A stretch of 64,000 bases of DNA, from positions 1 through 64,000 of the forward strand of contig NZ_QWLD01000024.1 of the NCBI RefSeq assembly GCF_003600155.1, written 5' to 3'. The position numbers and the translations under genes are program-made. The DNA comes from Nesterenkonia muleiensis. Lineage in GTDB: Bacteria > Actinomycetota > Actinomycetes > Actinomycetales > Micrococcaceae. The notes beneath the pieces are model-generated. The model ran no database searches and had not been told where the DNA came from. It saw only the letters and a program-made list of their open reading frames with translations. Of the stretch, positions 27,758 through 35,738 are shown one piece after another (positions within the stretch are counted from its first letter, which is position 1; each line of letters begins with the position of its first letter).

Positions 27758-28561
27758 GTGAAGATTGCGACCTGGAATGTGAACTCCCTCCGCGCCCGGG
27801 CAGACCGGGTGGAAGCCTGGCTGGAGAAGTCAGAGGTAGATGTCCTGGCGATCCAGGAGACCAAGTGCAAGGACGAGAATTTCCCCTGGGAACTGTTCGA
27901 GCACAGCGGGTACGACGTCGCCCACTTCGGTATCAACCAGTGGAACGGCGTGGCCATCGCCTCTCGGGTCGGGCTCAAGGACGTGGAGCGAACCTTCGGC
28001 AATCAGCCGCCCTTCGGCAAGAACGGCCAGGACCCGATCCAAGAGGCCCGTGCCATCGCCGCGACCTGCGGCGATGTGCGCCTCTGGAGCCTGTATGTGC
28101 CCAATGGCCGGGCCCGTGAGGATGAGCATATGACCTACAAGCTGGCGTGGCTGGACCAGCTGCGCGAGCATGCCTCGGCCTGGCTGGCCGAGGATCCGCA
28201 GGCGCAGGTGGTGCTGGCCGGGGATTGGAACATCGCCCCGCAGGACGGCGATGTCTGGGACATCGATTTCTTCGAGGAGAACCAGATGACCCATGTCACC
28301 GCGCCCGAGCGTGCGGCATTCCAGGCGTTCCTGGAGGCAGGCTATTCGGACCTAGCCAGGCCCCATACCGCTGACCCCGGGATCTACACCTACTGGGACT
28401 ATACGAACCTGCGCTTCCAGAAGCGGCAGGGCATGCGCATCGACTTCCTGCTGGGCTCCCCGGCGCTGGCCGAGCGTGTGCAGAACGCCTATGTGGACAA
28501 GGACGAGCGCCGCGGAAAAGGCGCCAGCGACCACGCCCCCGTGGTGGTCGAAATCTCCTGA
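27758..28561 (+). CDS. xthA: Exodeoxyribonuclease III / AP endonuclease
   Basis: Cleaves abasic sites in base excision repair. Catalytic blocks: MKIATWNVNSLRAR, AIQETKCKD (metal Glu), SLYVPNG, VLAGDWNIAPQD and GASDHAPVVVEI with the terminal Asp-His. 267 residues, usual for the family. The GTG at 27758 is preferred to the GTG at 27752 because TAGCGT (27745-27750) ends 7 nt before it, giving a leaderless start, and because the family begins at that Lys-Ile. Confidence 0.95.
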   Translation: MKIATWNVNSLRARADRVEAWLEKSEVDVLAIQETKCKDENFPWELFEHSGYDVAHFGINQWNGVAIASRVGLKDVERTFGNQPPFGKNGQDPIQEARAIAATCGDVRLWSLYVPNGRAREDEHMTYKLAWLDQLREHASAWLAEDPQAQVVLAGDWNIAPQDGDVWDIDFFEENQMTHVTAPERAAFQAFLEAGYSDLARPHTADPGIYTYWDYTNLRFQKRQGMRIDFLLGSPALAERVQNAYVDKDERRGKGASDHAPVVVEIS

Positions 28562-28577
28562 GGGCGTGGCCTGACGC

Positions 28578-29000
28578 TCAAGGCTCCTCGGTCAGATGCT
28601 GGTCGGCGTAGTGCTGCACAGCGGTGCAGACGAACTGGGCTCCGGCCGGAGACACCCGGGTGTAGTTGGCGGCGAAGCGTTCATCGTCAACGTACATCTG
28701 GGCGATCCCTTTGACCGCAGAACGCGGCATATGCGCGGTCTGCCAGCTTGAGCCCAACCAGCGAACATGACGTTCAGCCACGTCCTGGGCGGCTTCGGAG
28801 ACAGGGGCCTCGCACTCGGCGATCACCTGATCCCAGGCGTCGTTGAGGTCTTCCAGCTCCTGCTGGAAACGCTGCCTGCCCTGCTCCCCCAGGCCGTCCC
28901 ACCAGGTGTTGGACCGCTGCGCCGCGTCATCGCCCCAGCGCTGACGCACCTCATCCTCGTACTGACTGTGGTCGAAACCCTCGAACATTGTTTTGGGCAT
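28578..29000 (-). CDS. TipAS-like ligand-binding protein from internal start
   Basis: Nested in the same frame as the MerR gene. GGAAAGGAGAG ends about 6 nt before ATG CCC AAA ACA. The product begins MPKTMFEGFDHSQYEDEV, matching the boundary of the TipAS domain, and lacks the DNA-binding part. In Streptomyces the short form is made in excess and titrates the antibiotic; here this is inference from the conserved layout. Confidence 0.72.
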   Translation of the reverse strand: MPKTMFEGFDHSQYEDEVRQRWGDDAAQRSNTWWDGLGEQGRQRFQQELEDLNDAWDQVIAECEAPVSEAAQDVAERHVRWLGSSWQTAHMPRSAVKGIAQMYVDDERFAANYTRVSPAGAQFVCTAVQHYADQHLTEEP

Positions 29001-29339
29001 GATCGTCTCTCCTTTCCTGAGTGCGTTGATGGTGTCTTCCACCGAACGCATCTGAGCGTCGATTCTTTCTTTCTGACGCAGCAGGTGCTGCCTCTGCTGC
29101 TGCAGTGCAGTGATGTCGCTTGACTGACCTTCCAGCACAGCGGCAATGTCAGCCAGCGGAAGCCCAAGCTCCCGCAGCAGCAAAATCCGCTGCAACCGGA
29201 CCAGGGCCAACTGATTGTAGTGACGAAGCCCTCCAGCGCTGAGGCTGGAGGGCTTCAGCAGGCCGATCTGGTCATAGTGGCGCAACGTGCGGGAGGTGAT
29301 GCCGGTGGCGCTCACCACCTCGTGGGTCGACCACTCCAT
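28578..29339 (-). CDS. tipA: MerR family regulator TipAL with embedded TipAS
   Basis: 253 residues. N-terminal MerR winged helix (WSTHEVVSATGITSRTLRHY), a coiled coil around residues 75-110, and a C-terminal TipAS ligand domain with MFEGFDHSQYEDEVRQRWGD. A second start with its own strong signal AAAGGAGAG lies inside the gene: ATG at 28998-29000, giving a 140-residue ligand-binding protein alone. The same two-product arrangement is known for Streptomyces tipA, whose long form is also 253 residues and which binds thiopeptide antibiotics. The gene sits alone next to tRNAs. Confidence 0.94.
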   Translation of the reverse strand: MEWSTHEVVSATGITSRTLRHYDQIGLLKPSSLSAGGLRHYNQLALVRLQRILLLRELGLPLADIAAVLEGQSSDITALQQQRQHLLRQKERIDAQMRSVEDTINALRKGETIMPKTMFEGFDHSQYEDEVRQRWGDDAAQRSNTWWDGLGEQGRQRFQQELEDLNDAWDQVIAECEAPVSEAAQDVAERHVRWLGSSWQTAHMPRSAVKGIAQMYVDDERFAANYTRVSPAGAQFVCTAVQHYADQHLTEEP

Positions 29340-29461
29340 GAGGCCTCCTTTACTGCTCTGTGATCAGTTTCGCGCTGCCTTCCGCGTCAGGTTCAGTTCT
29401 ACTGGATGACGCTACGTCAACCGCAAGCTCAGATGTTTGCGTGCCGCCCTACACTGGAGGC

Positions 29462-29640
29462 ATGACTCCGAATCTGGCGTTTCAGCACGTCGAGAAGGCG
29501 GAGCAGACCGAGATCGACCCGCCTGGGAAGAGACGATCAGTCACCGGCTCAACGAGCTGATCGGCGGTCGGGTGAAGCCCGTCAGCGGCAGGGGGACACT
29601 GACCAGATGGCGAACACGGTCGGCTGCCCGGCGCACGTGA
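29462..29640 (+). pseudogene. Decayed addiction-module antitoxin
   Basis: Starts ATG ACT CCG after TACACT and GGAGG, encoding MTPNLAFQHVEKAEQTEIDP; a one-base shift near 29520 continues in the next frame as AWEETISHRLNELIGGRVKPVSG. The latter is the conserved end of the short putative addiction module antitoxins paired with RelE/ParE toxins. The middle of the normal ~70-residue protein is missing. Stop TGA at 29638-29640. Confidence 0.75.
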
Positions 29641-29790
29641 CCCCGACCGAAACGCGAGCACCCCGAGGCTCGTCAGGAATTCCTTGATGCCCACGATCGC
29701 CACCTGGGAATCGAGGACGGCAGGCTCGGCGACGACGTCGTCGATGAGGCCGAGGCTGCGACCCAATTGATCCTTCAGCTGAGAGGCGGT
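29637..29790 (+). pseudogene. Truncated RelE/ParE-type toxin remnant
   Basis: The frame beginning at 29656 reads EHPEARQEFLDAHDRHLGIE and then DGRLGDDVVDEAEAATQLIL, the typical first two helices of ParE/RelE toxins. The GTG at 29637 overlapping the antitoxin stop would be the natural start but is one frame off. The C-terminal half with the catalytic sheet is gone; the next gene begins at 29795. Together with the antitoxin remnant this is a dead toxin-antitoxin locus near a tRNA cluster. Confidence 0.75.
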
Positions 29791-29794
29791 AACA

Positions 29795-30790
29795 ATGCAC
29801 ATTGCTGGATTCTTGATCATGCAGGGTGTGGCCTTGCCATGTTTCCTCCTCTGGATCCGTCCTTGGCTAGGTGCCCAGGCCTCTTGGGTCGAAGGCCGGA
29901 AGAGGGGCTGGCCGATACTGATGATGTTCATCTGCTGGGTGTGGTTCCAGGGGTTTGCCCTGCTTGCTCTGGGCTTGTGGATGGAGGACCGTGCTGAGGG
30001 TTGGTACCACGCAGCCATGGCAGCTGGGCTAGCCACGGTTGTCATCGGAGTTCCTATGGGCCTGCTCGGTATGCTTCTCTGGTGGCCAAGATTCTTGCTG
30101 CCCGGGTGGATTCGGGAGCGTTTGGCCGCTGGCGATCCGGTGCGGACAGCGGTGCCTATCCCTCAGGTGCGGGACCAGATGCGGCGCCGGGCCAACCGGC
30201 GGGCTATCGAGCGCATCACCTTCCCCGAGGGTGAGACGCGGTTGCCGATCACTTTTCCTGTGGGTATGGCTCGGTGGCTGGTCTCCACACTGATGATGGC
30301 GGTGGGATCGGTCTTGCTCTGGGGTGTCTTGTTCGGTATTCCACCGCACTGGTTCGCCGAAGACACATCACCTATGCTGCAGGTGATCAGGACTCTGTCG
30401 ATTGTGGGAGCGCCCCTTTCGGTGTTCCTGGTGTTTCACTACGGCCGCGGTGTTCTGTTCCCGCAGCACCTCAAGCTCACTGAGAGTGGGCTCAGCACGC
30501 GAGGGTGGAGTATCAGCTGGGATGAGCTGGAAGGAACCCATGTGAAGGGGGATGAGTCCTCCCATAAAGGCCAGCTGTTTCTTCACGTGGTGCCTGAGGC
30601 TCTAGAGCGCGAAGGCTCTGGTGCCCGATGGTTCTCCGGCCGGCCGGTGGGTACCGGCGGAATGAAGCCAGCCGGGAATGTCATCGGTATCCAGCCCGGA
30701 ACTAAGGACGCTCCCGCTCGGATGGAGAAGATCATCCAGGAACACGCCACCCGAGCAGATGCTCCACCGAAAGGACACTCTAGGCCTTGA
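29795..30790 (+). CDS. Membrane protein of unknown function, 331 aa
   Basis: Not recognised. Three hydrophobic helices lie in the first 110 residues, a soluble Arg-rich loop follows (QMRRRANRRAIERI), then two more helices at about residues 148-215, and a soluble C-terminal domain (LTESGLSTRGWSISWDELEG) that looks like the bacterial PH-like modules of membrane proteins. AGGCGG lies upstream of the ATG. It directly follows the decayed toxin gene. GC content and codon use look slightly lower than neighbours, which may mean transfer. Confidence 0.75.
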   Translation: MHIAGFLIMQGVALPCFLLWIRPWLGAQASWVEGRKRGWPILMMFICWVWFQGFALLALGLWMEDRAEGWYHAAMAAGLATVVIGVPMGLLGMLLWWPRFLLPGWIRERLAAGDPVRTAVPIPQVRDQMRRRANRRAIERITFPEGETRLPITFPVGMARWLVSTLMMAVGSVLLWGVLFGIPPHWFAEDTSPMLQVIRTLSIVGAPLSVFLVFHYGRGVLFPQHLKLTESGLSTRGWSISWDELEGTHVKGDESSHKGQLFLHVVPEALEREGSGARWFSGRPVGTGGMKPAGNVIGIQPGTKDAPARMEKIIQEHATRADAPPKGHSRP

Positions 30791-30903
30791 AGGCCACTCT
30801 CACTCGTCGAAGCCGAGCCGGCCGTGCTGGTCGTTGGGCCGACACGGTAGAGGCGCGTCTGCACGACCTGTCGAACGCCCAGCGGGAGACGCCTCTCAGA
30901 CAC

Positions 30904-30935
30904 ACGAAAACCCCCGGCTGACCGAGGGTTTTCGT
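30904..30935. terminator. Bidirectional terminator hairpin
   Basis: ACGAAAACCCCCGG pairs with CCGAGGGTTTTCGT (one mismatch) around a 4-nt loop. T residues follow on the plus strand and, on the minus strand, the stem ends in TTTTCGT. It serves the membrane-protein gene on the left and the tRNA genes reading in from the right. Confidence 0.85.
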
Positions 30936-30956
30936 TTCAGCATGACACCGGCTTCG

Positions 30957-31029
30957 TGGCTCCGACCGGCGTCGATCCGGTGACCTTTCGATTTTCAGTC
31001 GAACGCTCTACCAACTGAGCTACAGAGCC
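30957..31029 (-). tRNA. tRNA-Phe (GAA)
   Basis: 73 nt cloverleaf: acceptor GGCTCTG with CGGAGCC, D-arm GCTC..GAGC, anticodon loop CTGAAAA with GAA, T-arm ACCGG..CCGGT, discriminator A. No encoded CCA. Confidence 0.96.
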
Positions 31030-31051
31030 TGGTCTGAAAACCGGTGTCTTG

Positions 31052-31125
31052 CGACCCTGACGGGACTTGAACCCGCGACCTCCGCCGTGACAGGGCGGCG
31101 CGCTAACCAACTGCGCCACAGGGCC
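31052..31125 (-). tRNA. tRNA-Asp (GTC)
   Basis: 74 nt cloverleaf: acceptor GGCCCTG with CAGGGTC, anticodon loop CTGTCAC with GTC, T-loop TTCAAGT, discriminator G. It lies 22 nt from tRNA-Phe on the same strand, so they are one transcript. Confidence 0.96.
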
Positions 31126-31243
31126 TTACATGTACTTCTTGTGCCATTTGGCACGATGTGAGACTCTACCAGAGCCTCACGGCGTCCGCCAATCATCACG
31201 ATCAGAGGACATCGCGACCGGAGCCTTCTCAGCTCAATCGCAG

Positions 31244-31316
31244 TACCCCCAACGGGATTCGAACCCGTGCCGCCGCCGTGAAAGGGCGGTGTCCTAGGCC
31301 GCTAGACGATGGGGGC
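31244..31316 (-). tRNA. tRNA-Glu (TTC)
   Basis: 73 nt cloverleaf: acceptor GCCCCCA with TGGGGGT, anticodon loop CTTTCAC with TTC, T-loop TTCGAAT, discriminator A. Probably the first gene of the Glu-Asp-Phe cluster common in actinobacteria. Confidence 0.95.
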
Positions 31317-31428
31317 CCGACCCCTTGGGGAAAACAACACATAATCCGCTAAGGGAACCTGTAAAAGTGTAGTTGCTCAAAAGGCGCCCCGGCAAATCTT
31401 CCCTGCGGTCTCAGCCTAGACTTGGGTC

Positions 31429-31794
31429 ATGCCCGTGCAGATGAGCGATGAAGAGTTCGACGCCGCCGTCAAGGACGCACTGGACCTCATCCCCTCCCAG
31501 CTGGCCGCCAAGATCGACAATGTGGCGGTCTTCGTCGAGGACCGCTACCAGCCCGAATCCTGGGAGGATCCCGGCACTGTGCTGCTGGGGCTCTATGAGG
31601 GCATCCCGCTGACTGAGCGCGGCGGAGAACCCTGGGCCATGCCAGACCGCATCACACTGTACAAAGAGGCGATCTTGGATATCTGCGAGACCTCAGAGGA
31701 TGTAGTGGAACAGGTCACTGTCACCGTAGTGCACGAGGTAGCCCACTTCTTCGGCATCACCGACCAGACACTGCACCGCCTGGGCTGGGGCTAG
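31429..31794 (+). CDS. Metallopeptidase family protein (minimal zincin)
   Basis: 121 residues with HEVAHFFGI at residues 102-110, the HExxH zinc motif near the C-terminus as in the PF06262 family of short zincin-like proteins. The rest is acidic, with a conserved LGLYEGIPLTERG and PDRITLYKEAI. Substrates are unknown. TAGACT (31417-31422) ends 6 nt before the ATG, so a leaderless mRNA is likely. Confidence 0.9.
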   Translation: MPVQMSDEEFDAAVKDALDLIPSQLAAKIDNVAVFVEDRYQPESWEDPGTVLLGLYEGIPLTERGGEPWAMPDRITLYKEAILDICETSEDVVEQVTVTVVHEVAHFFGITDQTLHRLGWG

Positions 31795-31844
31795 TACACA
31801 GCGAAAGGCCTTAGCACAACCCTGTGACAAAGTTGTGGAACCTC

Positions 31845-31867
31845 AACCTTCAACCTACTTGAAGGTT
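31845..31867. promoter_or_regulatory. Perfect 9-bp-arm palindrome
   Basis: AACCTTCAA-CCTAC-TTGAAGGTT, followed by TTC on the plus strand. It lies 50 nt after the metallopeptidase stop, so it may be a weak terminator, or an operator for the downstream cell-wall hydrolase. Confidence 0.5.
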
Positions 31868-32104
31868 TTCAAACACCAGATTTTGCCCATTAATCCCCGG
31901 AAACACGCGGATCTTAGCCTCACAGCTTTATCACAGAAACGACACGAACTATTGCCTCCGTGACCTTTTCGCAATTATCGTGAACCGCAGCAGCACCACG
32001 AGGGGCTCAGTCCAGACGCGTTTCCCATCACCGTCGCTCGCCTGACCGGACAGCTAGATCCCGGCCTGAGAGCGTCCGTGTCTGGACCGGACCCACAGCA
32101 GGTC

Positions 32105-32118
32105 TCTCATATATGAGA
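32105..32118. promoter_or_regulatory. 14-bp palindrome in the leader of the NlpC/P60 gene
   Basis: TCTCATATATGAGA, fully self-complementary, about 48 nt upstream of the GTG start. Possible operator; it also contains a TATATG hexamer that could act as a -10. Confidence 0.45.
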
Positions 32119-32165
32119 CAGGCTGACGCGATGCTGCGGCTAAAGAGGAAAAGTGAGGAACTACC

Positions 32166-34517
32166 GTGAAGCACCGCCGCAATTTCGCGGTGGCGGCGAT
32201 CACTGCCGCCGTCGTGACTACAGCGCTCGTCGGGACTACTCTGCCCGACCTGGTCGCTGACCGCGCCAGCGACGACGCCGTCGTCGATGCCGCCACCGAC
32301 CAGAACCTCTCTGATGAGAATCTTGTCCGCACTGATCTGCCCGATGTACCCTCCGCCGAGGATATCTCCACCGCCAGAGAGTCCCAGAGCGCCCGCGATC
32401 AGATGATGGTCGACATTGTCGGCCGCATCGATCAGGCTGTGGACCGGGCTGACGAGCTGGAACTGGAGCTGATGCGCCAGCATTCACTCGCCCAGGCCCG
32501 CCTTGAGGCAGCGGCAGAGCTTCAGGAAGAAGCGGAGCAGGCGAGCCTGGCCGCTGAGACCGCCCTGGCCATGGAAGCCTCAGAGGAGTACCAAGAAGGC
32601 GAGACATCCGCCGCAGATGTACTCCTGGGCGATGAGGATGCTCTGAGCGAGGACGCCACCAGTCAGCAACTCACCGACCAGGCAGAGCGTGAGGCCGCCG
32701 ACGCCGCCCAGCTGCAGCGCGAGGCTGAAGCCGCGGCGGCTGACGCTGAGGAAGCCTCCGAGGAAGCAGCATCGGCTCTGGCTGCCACCGGCACCACTGA
32801 CGGCTCCACCACCCAGAGCCTCGGCGAGCTCGACACCGTACTGCGCGAGCTGTTGGAGACCCTGAAGGAGGAAGAGGGCTTCGAAGGCAGCCTGGATGAC
32901 TTCCTGACCTACATGTATGGGGAGAACCAGCGCGCAGACGGCGGCAGCGGCTACTTCGACTCCGAAGGCAATTTGGACGGAGAGGCCGTCCGTGAACGCA
33001 TCCGCCAGCTGCGCGCCTCAGGCCCACAGACCGCCGTGGCGGCACCCTCCACCCAGACCACCGAGGATTCTTCGGACGATGAGGAAGGGGAAGCCGCATC
33101 GTCCGAAGAATCCGAGGTCAGCGAGCCCGCCTCCTTCGACTCCCTGAGCTCAGAGCAGCGCGAGCTGCTCTCCTCCGGAGCCGAACTGGAGGGCTTCGAA
33201 GGCACCGGCGACTACTACCGGGTAGTGCTGGAGAATCAGGCACTGACCAGCGGAAACACAGTGGACTGGGAGGCACTGGCCGCCCATGTGGCCTATCTTG
33301 AGTCCAGAGGTGACCAAGAAGAACCTGCCGAGACCTCCTCGACCAGCACCAGCAGCCCCTCACCTTCGCCGAGCCCGACGACGTCCTCGTCGCCGAGCCC
33401 GTCATCCTCGCCCAGCCCCTCCCCCACACCCACCCAGACGGCCGCTGCCAGCTATGGCTCACTGAGCTCCGGCCAGAAGTCTCTGCTGGGCGAGGCCGCT
33501 GAGCTGGAGCCCAGCTTCGACGGAGGTGCCCGGGACTACTACAACCTGGTGCTGAACAACGATCTGTTCACCACCAGCAACGGGTCCATCAACTGGACGG
33601 TGCTGGAGGGCCACATCACCTACCTGGAGAACCAGGCCTCTGCCGCGGACTCAACACCATCGCCGACCCAGAGCCCCTCCTCCTCCCCCTCGGCCTCGCA
33701 GAGCCCCTCAGCGTCACCGAGCCCCACACCGACACAGACCTCAAGCCCGTCGCCGACCTCCTCACCCTCGCCGACATCCAACCCGGCACCCACCCACTGG
33801 GACCAGCTCAGCCGTGAGCTGCGTGACCTGCTGAACGAGGGTGCCCGGCTTGAGCCAGGGTTCAGCGGCTCCGGGGGTGACTACTGGCGCTCAGTGACGC
33901 AGAACTCGGACCTGACCAACAGCGACGGCACCGTCTCGACCTCCAAGCTGGCCTCCCACGTCAGCTATCTCCGCAGCCAGCAGTCCAGCGGCTCTGGGGG
34001 CTCGTCAGGAAGCTCCGGCGGCTCCGGCTCAGGAGGTTCTTCGTCCTCAGGTGGTTCCAGCTCTTCAGGTGGAAGCTCCTCGGGTGGTTCCAGCTCATCC
34101 GGAGGAAGCTCATCCGGGGGCTCATCATCCGGAGGAGGCTCGCAGCCTGCCGGCAACACCGGCGGAGGCAGCGCGGCCCAGATCGCCATGAACTGGGCCC
34201 GCAACGAGGCCACCCGGCCAGGCACCAGCTACGTGCTCGGCGCCAACGGCCCCAACGCCTGGGACTGCTCCAGCTTTGTGCAGGCTGCCTACCGGCAGGC
34301 CGGTGTGAACCTGGGCCGCACCACATATGCTCAGATCGCCCAAGGACGCCAGGTCTCCTGGGGCGAACGCCAACCCGGCGACCTGATCTTCTGGGGCGAC
34401 TATCACGTGGCCATCTATCTGGGCGGTGGCATGATCGCCGACGCCGGCAACCCACGGTCCGGAGTCAGCGTGCGCAGTGTGTTCGGCAATCCGACCAGTG
34501 TGCGCCGGGTCGTCTAG
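32166..34517 (+). CDS. Secreted NlpC/P60 peptidoglycan hydrolase with internal repeats
   Basis: 783 residues. Signal peptide (residues 1-35), long Ala/Glu coiled coil (about 70-205), then four related ~60-residue modules near 220-285, 323-380, 431-488 and 545-605, each shaped LSxxQRxLL...LE..F.G...DYYRxVLxNxxL...WxxLxxHVxYLxSQ. They are joined by Ser/Pro/Thr-rich linkers and a Gly/Ser tract (610-665). The C-terminal NlpC/P60 domain has Cys near 701 in NAWDCSSFVQAAY and His near 747 in DYHVAIYLGGG. It should cleave stem peptides during cell separation. GTG start with GAGGA upstream. Confidence 0.93.
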   Translation: MKHRRNFAVAAITAAVVTTALVGTTLPDLVADRASDDAVVDAATDQNLSDENLVRTDLPDVPSAEDISTARESQSARDQMMVDIVGRIDQAVDRADELELELMRQHSLAQARLEAAAELQEEAEQASLAAETALAMEASEEYQEGETSAADVLLGDEDALSEDATSQQLTDQAEREAADAAQLQREAEAAAADAEEASEEAASALAATGTTDGSTTQSLGELDTVLRELLETLKEEEGFEGSLDDFLTYMYGENQRADGGSGYFDSEGNLDGEAVRERIRQLRASGPQTAVAAPSTQTTEDSSDDEEGEAASSEESEVSEPASFDSLSSEQRELLSSGAELEGFEGTGDYYRVVLENQALTSGNTVDWEALAAHVAYLESRGDQEEPAETSSTSTSSPSPSPSPTTSSSPSPSSSPSPSPTPTQTAAASYGSLSSGQKSLLGEAAELEPSFDGGARDYYNLVLNNDLFTTSNGSINWTVLEGHITYLENQASAADSTPSPTQSPSSSPSASQSPSASPSPTPTQTSSPSPTSSPSPTSNPAPTHWDQLSRELRDLLNEGARLEPGFSGSGGDYWRSVTQNSDLTNSDGTVSTSKLASHVSYLRSQQSSGSGGSSGSSGGSGSGGSSSSGGSSSSGGSSSGGSSSSGGSSSGGSSSGGGSQPAGNTGGGSAAQIAMNWARNEATRPGTSYVLGANGPNAWDCSSFVQAAYRQAGVNLGRTTYAQIAQGRQVSWGERQPGDLIFWGDYHVAIYLGGGMIADAGNPRSGVSVRSVFGNPTSVRRVV

Positions 34518-34536
34518 AACCAACCCCACCGACACA

Positions 34537-34583
34537 ACGACGACGCCCTCTGGCACTCAGGTGCCGAGGGCGTCGTCGTTTGT
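34537..34583 (+). terminator. Strong terminator after the NlpC/P60 gene
   Basis: ACGACGACGCCCTC (34537-34550) pairs with GAGGGCGTCGTCGT (34566-34579), and the loop itself contains GGCAC/GTGCC; TTGTCC follows. Nearly 19 base pairs in total. It also stands at the end of the convergent stress-protein gene. Confidence 0.92.
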
Positions 34584-34600
34584 CCCGCAGGTGAGAAGTT

Positions 34601-35641
34601 CTACAGCACGGGGCCGAAGTCGGGGCGGTTCTCAATGCGCTCATCGTCCCCTTCTGGAACCACCATCAGCGGACCCTCGGCGTGCTGGAGAACCCCCTGG
34701 GAGGTAGAGCCCAGCAGCATCCCGGCAAAGCCGCCTCGGCCGCGAGTGCCCAGTACCGTCAGCTGTGCCCCGCGGGTCTCCTCGACCAGCACGTCCACAG
34801 CGGTGCCGTCGATCACCTCAGCATCAATGTCCACCTCCGGGTAGTGGCTGTTGAGCCACAGCCGGCCGGCCTTGAGCTTCTCCTGGAGCTCAGCCAAGGC
34901 GTCGGAGTCCTCAATATGGGTGGGGATCCACACCAGGGTGGAGCCCAGCGGAGGCAGCGCGCAGACCAGTCGAAGCTGGACGCCCCGCTCAGAGGCTTCC
35001 TGGGCGGCGATGAGCGCAGCCACGCGTCCATAGTCAGAACCGTCCACCCCGGCGACAACCGGCCGCTTGTCCTGCGTACGGAGGGGGTGGGCACCCTCTT
35101 CGATCAGCGATGCCGGCACCGCAGCACCAGGCTCCTCTGCCGCTGACACAATAGGGATGGCACCAGTGGCAGTCGTCACTGCGTTCTCCTGCTTGGAGGA
35201 GAACTTCAGCGGCACCAGGACAGTGGGGCATTTGGCATGCGCGGGCAAGGCCGAGGAGACCGAACCCAGCAGTCGGCCAAGGAAGCCGCCGCGGCCGCGC
35301 GAACCGACCACCAGCACATCTGCACTCTCAGAGTATTCGAGAAGAACGGCGGCGGGGTCGCCGGATTCGATGCGGTAGTCGACCTGACCTGGATAGTCCC
35401 GCAGAAACTGCTTGGCCTCGTCGATCACCTTCTCAGCACCTGCCCGCAGTGACGAGTCGTCCATCATCGCGTAGCCCCCGTCCATTGAGGAGGCGGCGAA
35501 CGCTGGGATCGAATAGGCGGTGACCACGGTGAGCGGGAGCTCACGCCGATGAGCCTCTGCCGCAGCCCAGTGAGTGGCCCGCAGAGACTGTTCGGAACCG
35601 TCCACTCCGGCAACGACGCCGGGTCCGTGCTGGGTCATCAT
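34601..35641 (-). CDS. Universal stress protein, tandem UspA domains
   Basis: 346 residues, two UspA domains with nucleotide-binding loops VVGSRGRGGFLGRLLGSVS and VLGTRGRGGFAGMLLGSTS. It is a clear paralogue of the protein encoded at 12932-13948, and both end in a VVPEGDDERIENRP- or VVPDIEDSRLEDQP-type tail. GAGGAGG lies upstream of the ATG. A role in energy or osmotic stress is inferred from the family and from the BCCT gene nearby. Confidence 0.92.
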   Translation of the reverse strand: MMTQHGPGVVAGVDGSEQSLRATHWAAAEAHRRELPLTVVTAYSIPAFAASSMDGGYAMMDDSSLRAGAEKVIDEAKQFLRDYPGQVDYRIESGDPAAVLLEYSESADVLVVGSRGRGGFLGRLLGSVSSALPAHAKCPTVLVPLKFSSKQENAVTTATGAIPIVSAAEEPGAAVPASLIEEGAHPLRTQDKRPVVAGVDGSDYGRVAALIAAQEASERGVQLRLVCALPPLGSTLVWIPTHIEDSDALAELQEKLKAGRLWLNSHYPEVDIDAEVIDGTAVDVLVEETRGAQLTVLGTRGRGGFAGMLLGSTSQGVLQHAEGPLMVVPEGDDERIENRPDFGPVL

Positions 35642-35673
35642 GGAGCCTCCTCAGTCGGGTGTGTCCACATGGT

Positions 35674-35718
35674 ACAGCGTTAGTCCTGCCGGCGGGCACA
35701 AGCCCCGCTCGGCTCTCG
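35674..35718. repeat. 45-bp direct repeat, copy 1
   Basis: Starts ACAGCGTTAGTCCTGCCGGC and ends CCCGCTCGGCTCTCG. One mismatch to the copy at 35739-35783. Each copy can fold into an imperfect GCCGGCGGGC/GCCCCGCTCGGC stem. Confidence 0.85.
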
Positions 35719-35738
35719 GCTGGCTTGTGCCAGCCATC

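Larger units (their letters stand above)
31795..32165. other. 371-bp intergenic region before the NlpC/P60 gene
   Basis: No gene. It holds an inverted repeat CACAAC/GTTGTG (about 31816-31838), the palindrome at 31845-31867, an AT-rich stretch (31868-31990) suited to a promoter, and the palindrome at 32105-32118. The length suggests a long leader for the cell-wall hydrolase mRNA. I looked for a c-di-AMP (ydaO) riboswitch here and did not find its conserved core. Confidence 0.5.

Noticed and set aside
29482-30045. 187-codon frame on the minus strand over the decayed toxin region
   Set aside because: The plus strand shows toxin and antitoxin family patterns in the same bases; the minus frame has no start signal and crosses into an unrelated gene.
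31795-32165. c-di-AMP (ydaO) riboswitch upstream of the NlpC/P60 gene
   Set aside because: Expected from actinobacterial precedent, but the conserved core bases and the two symmetric binding arms could not be found.
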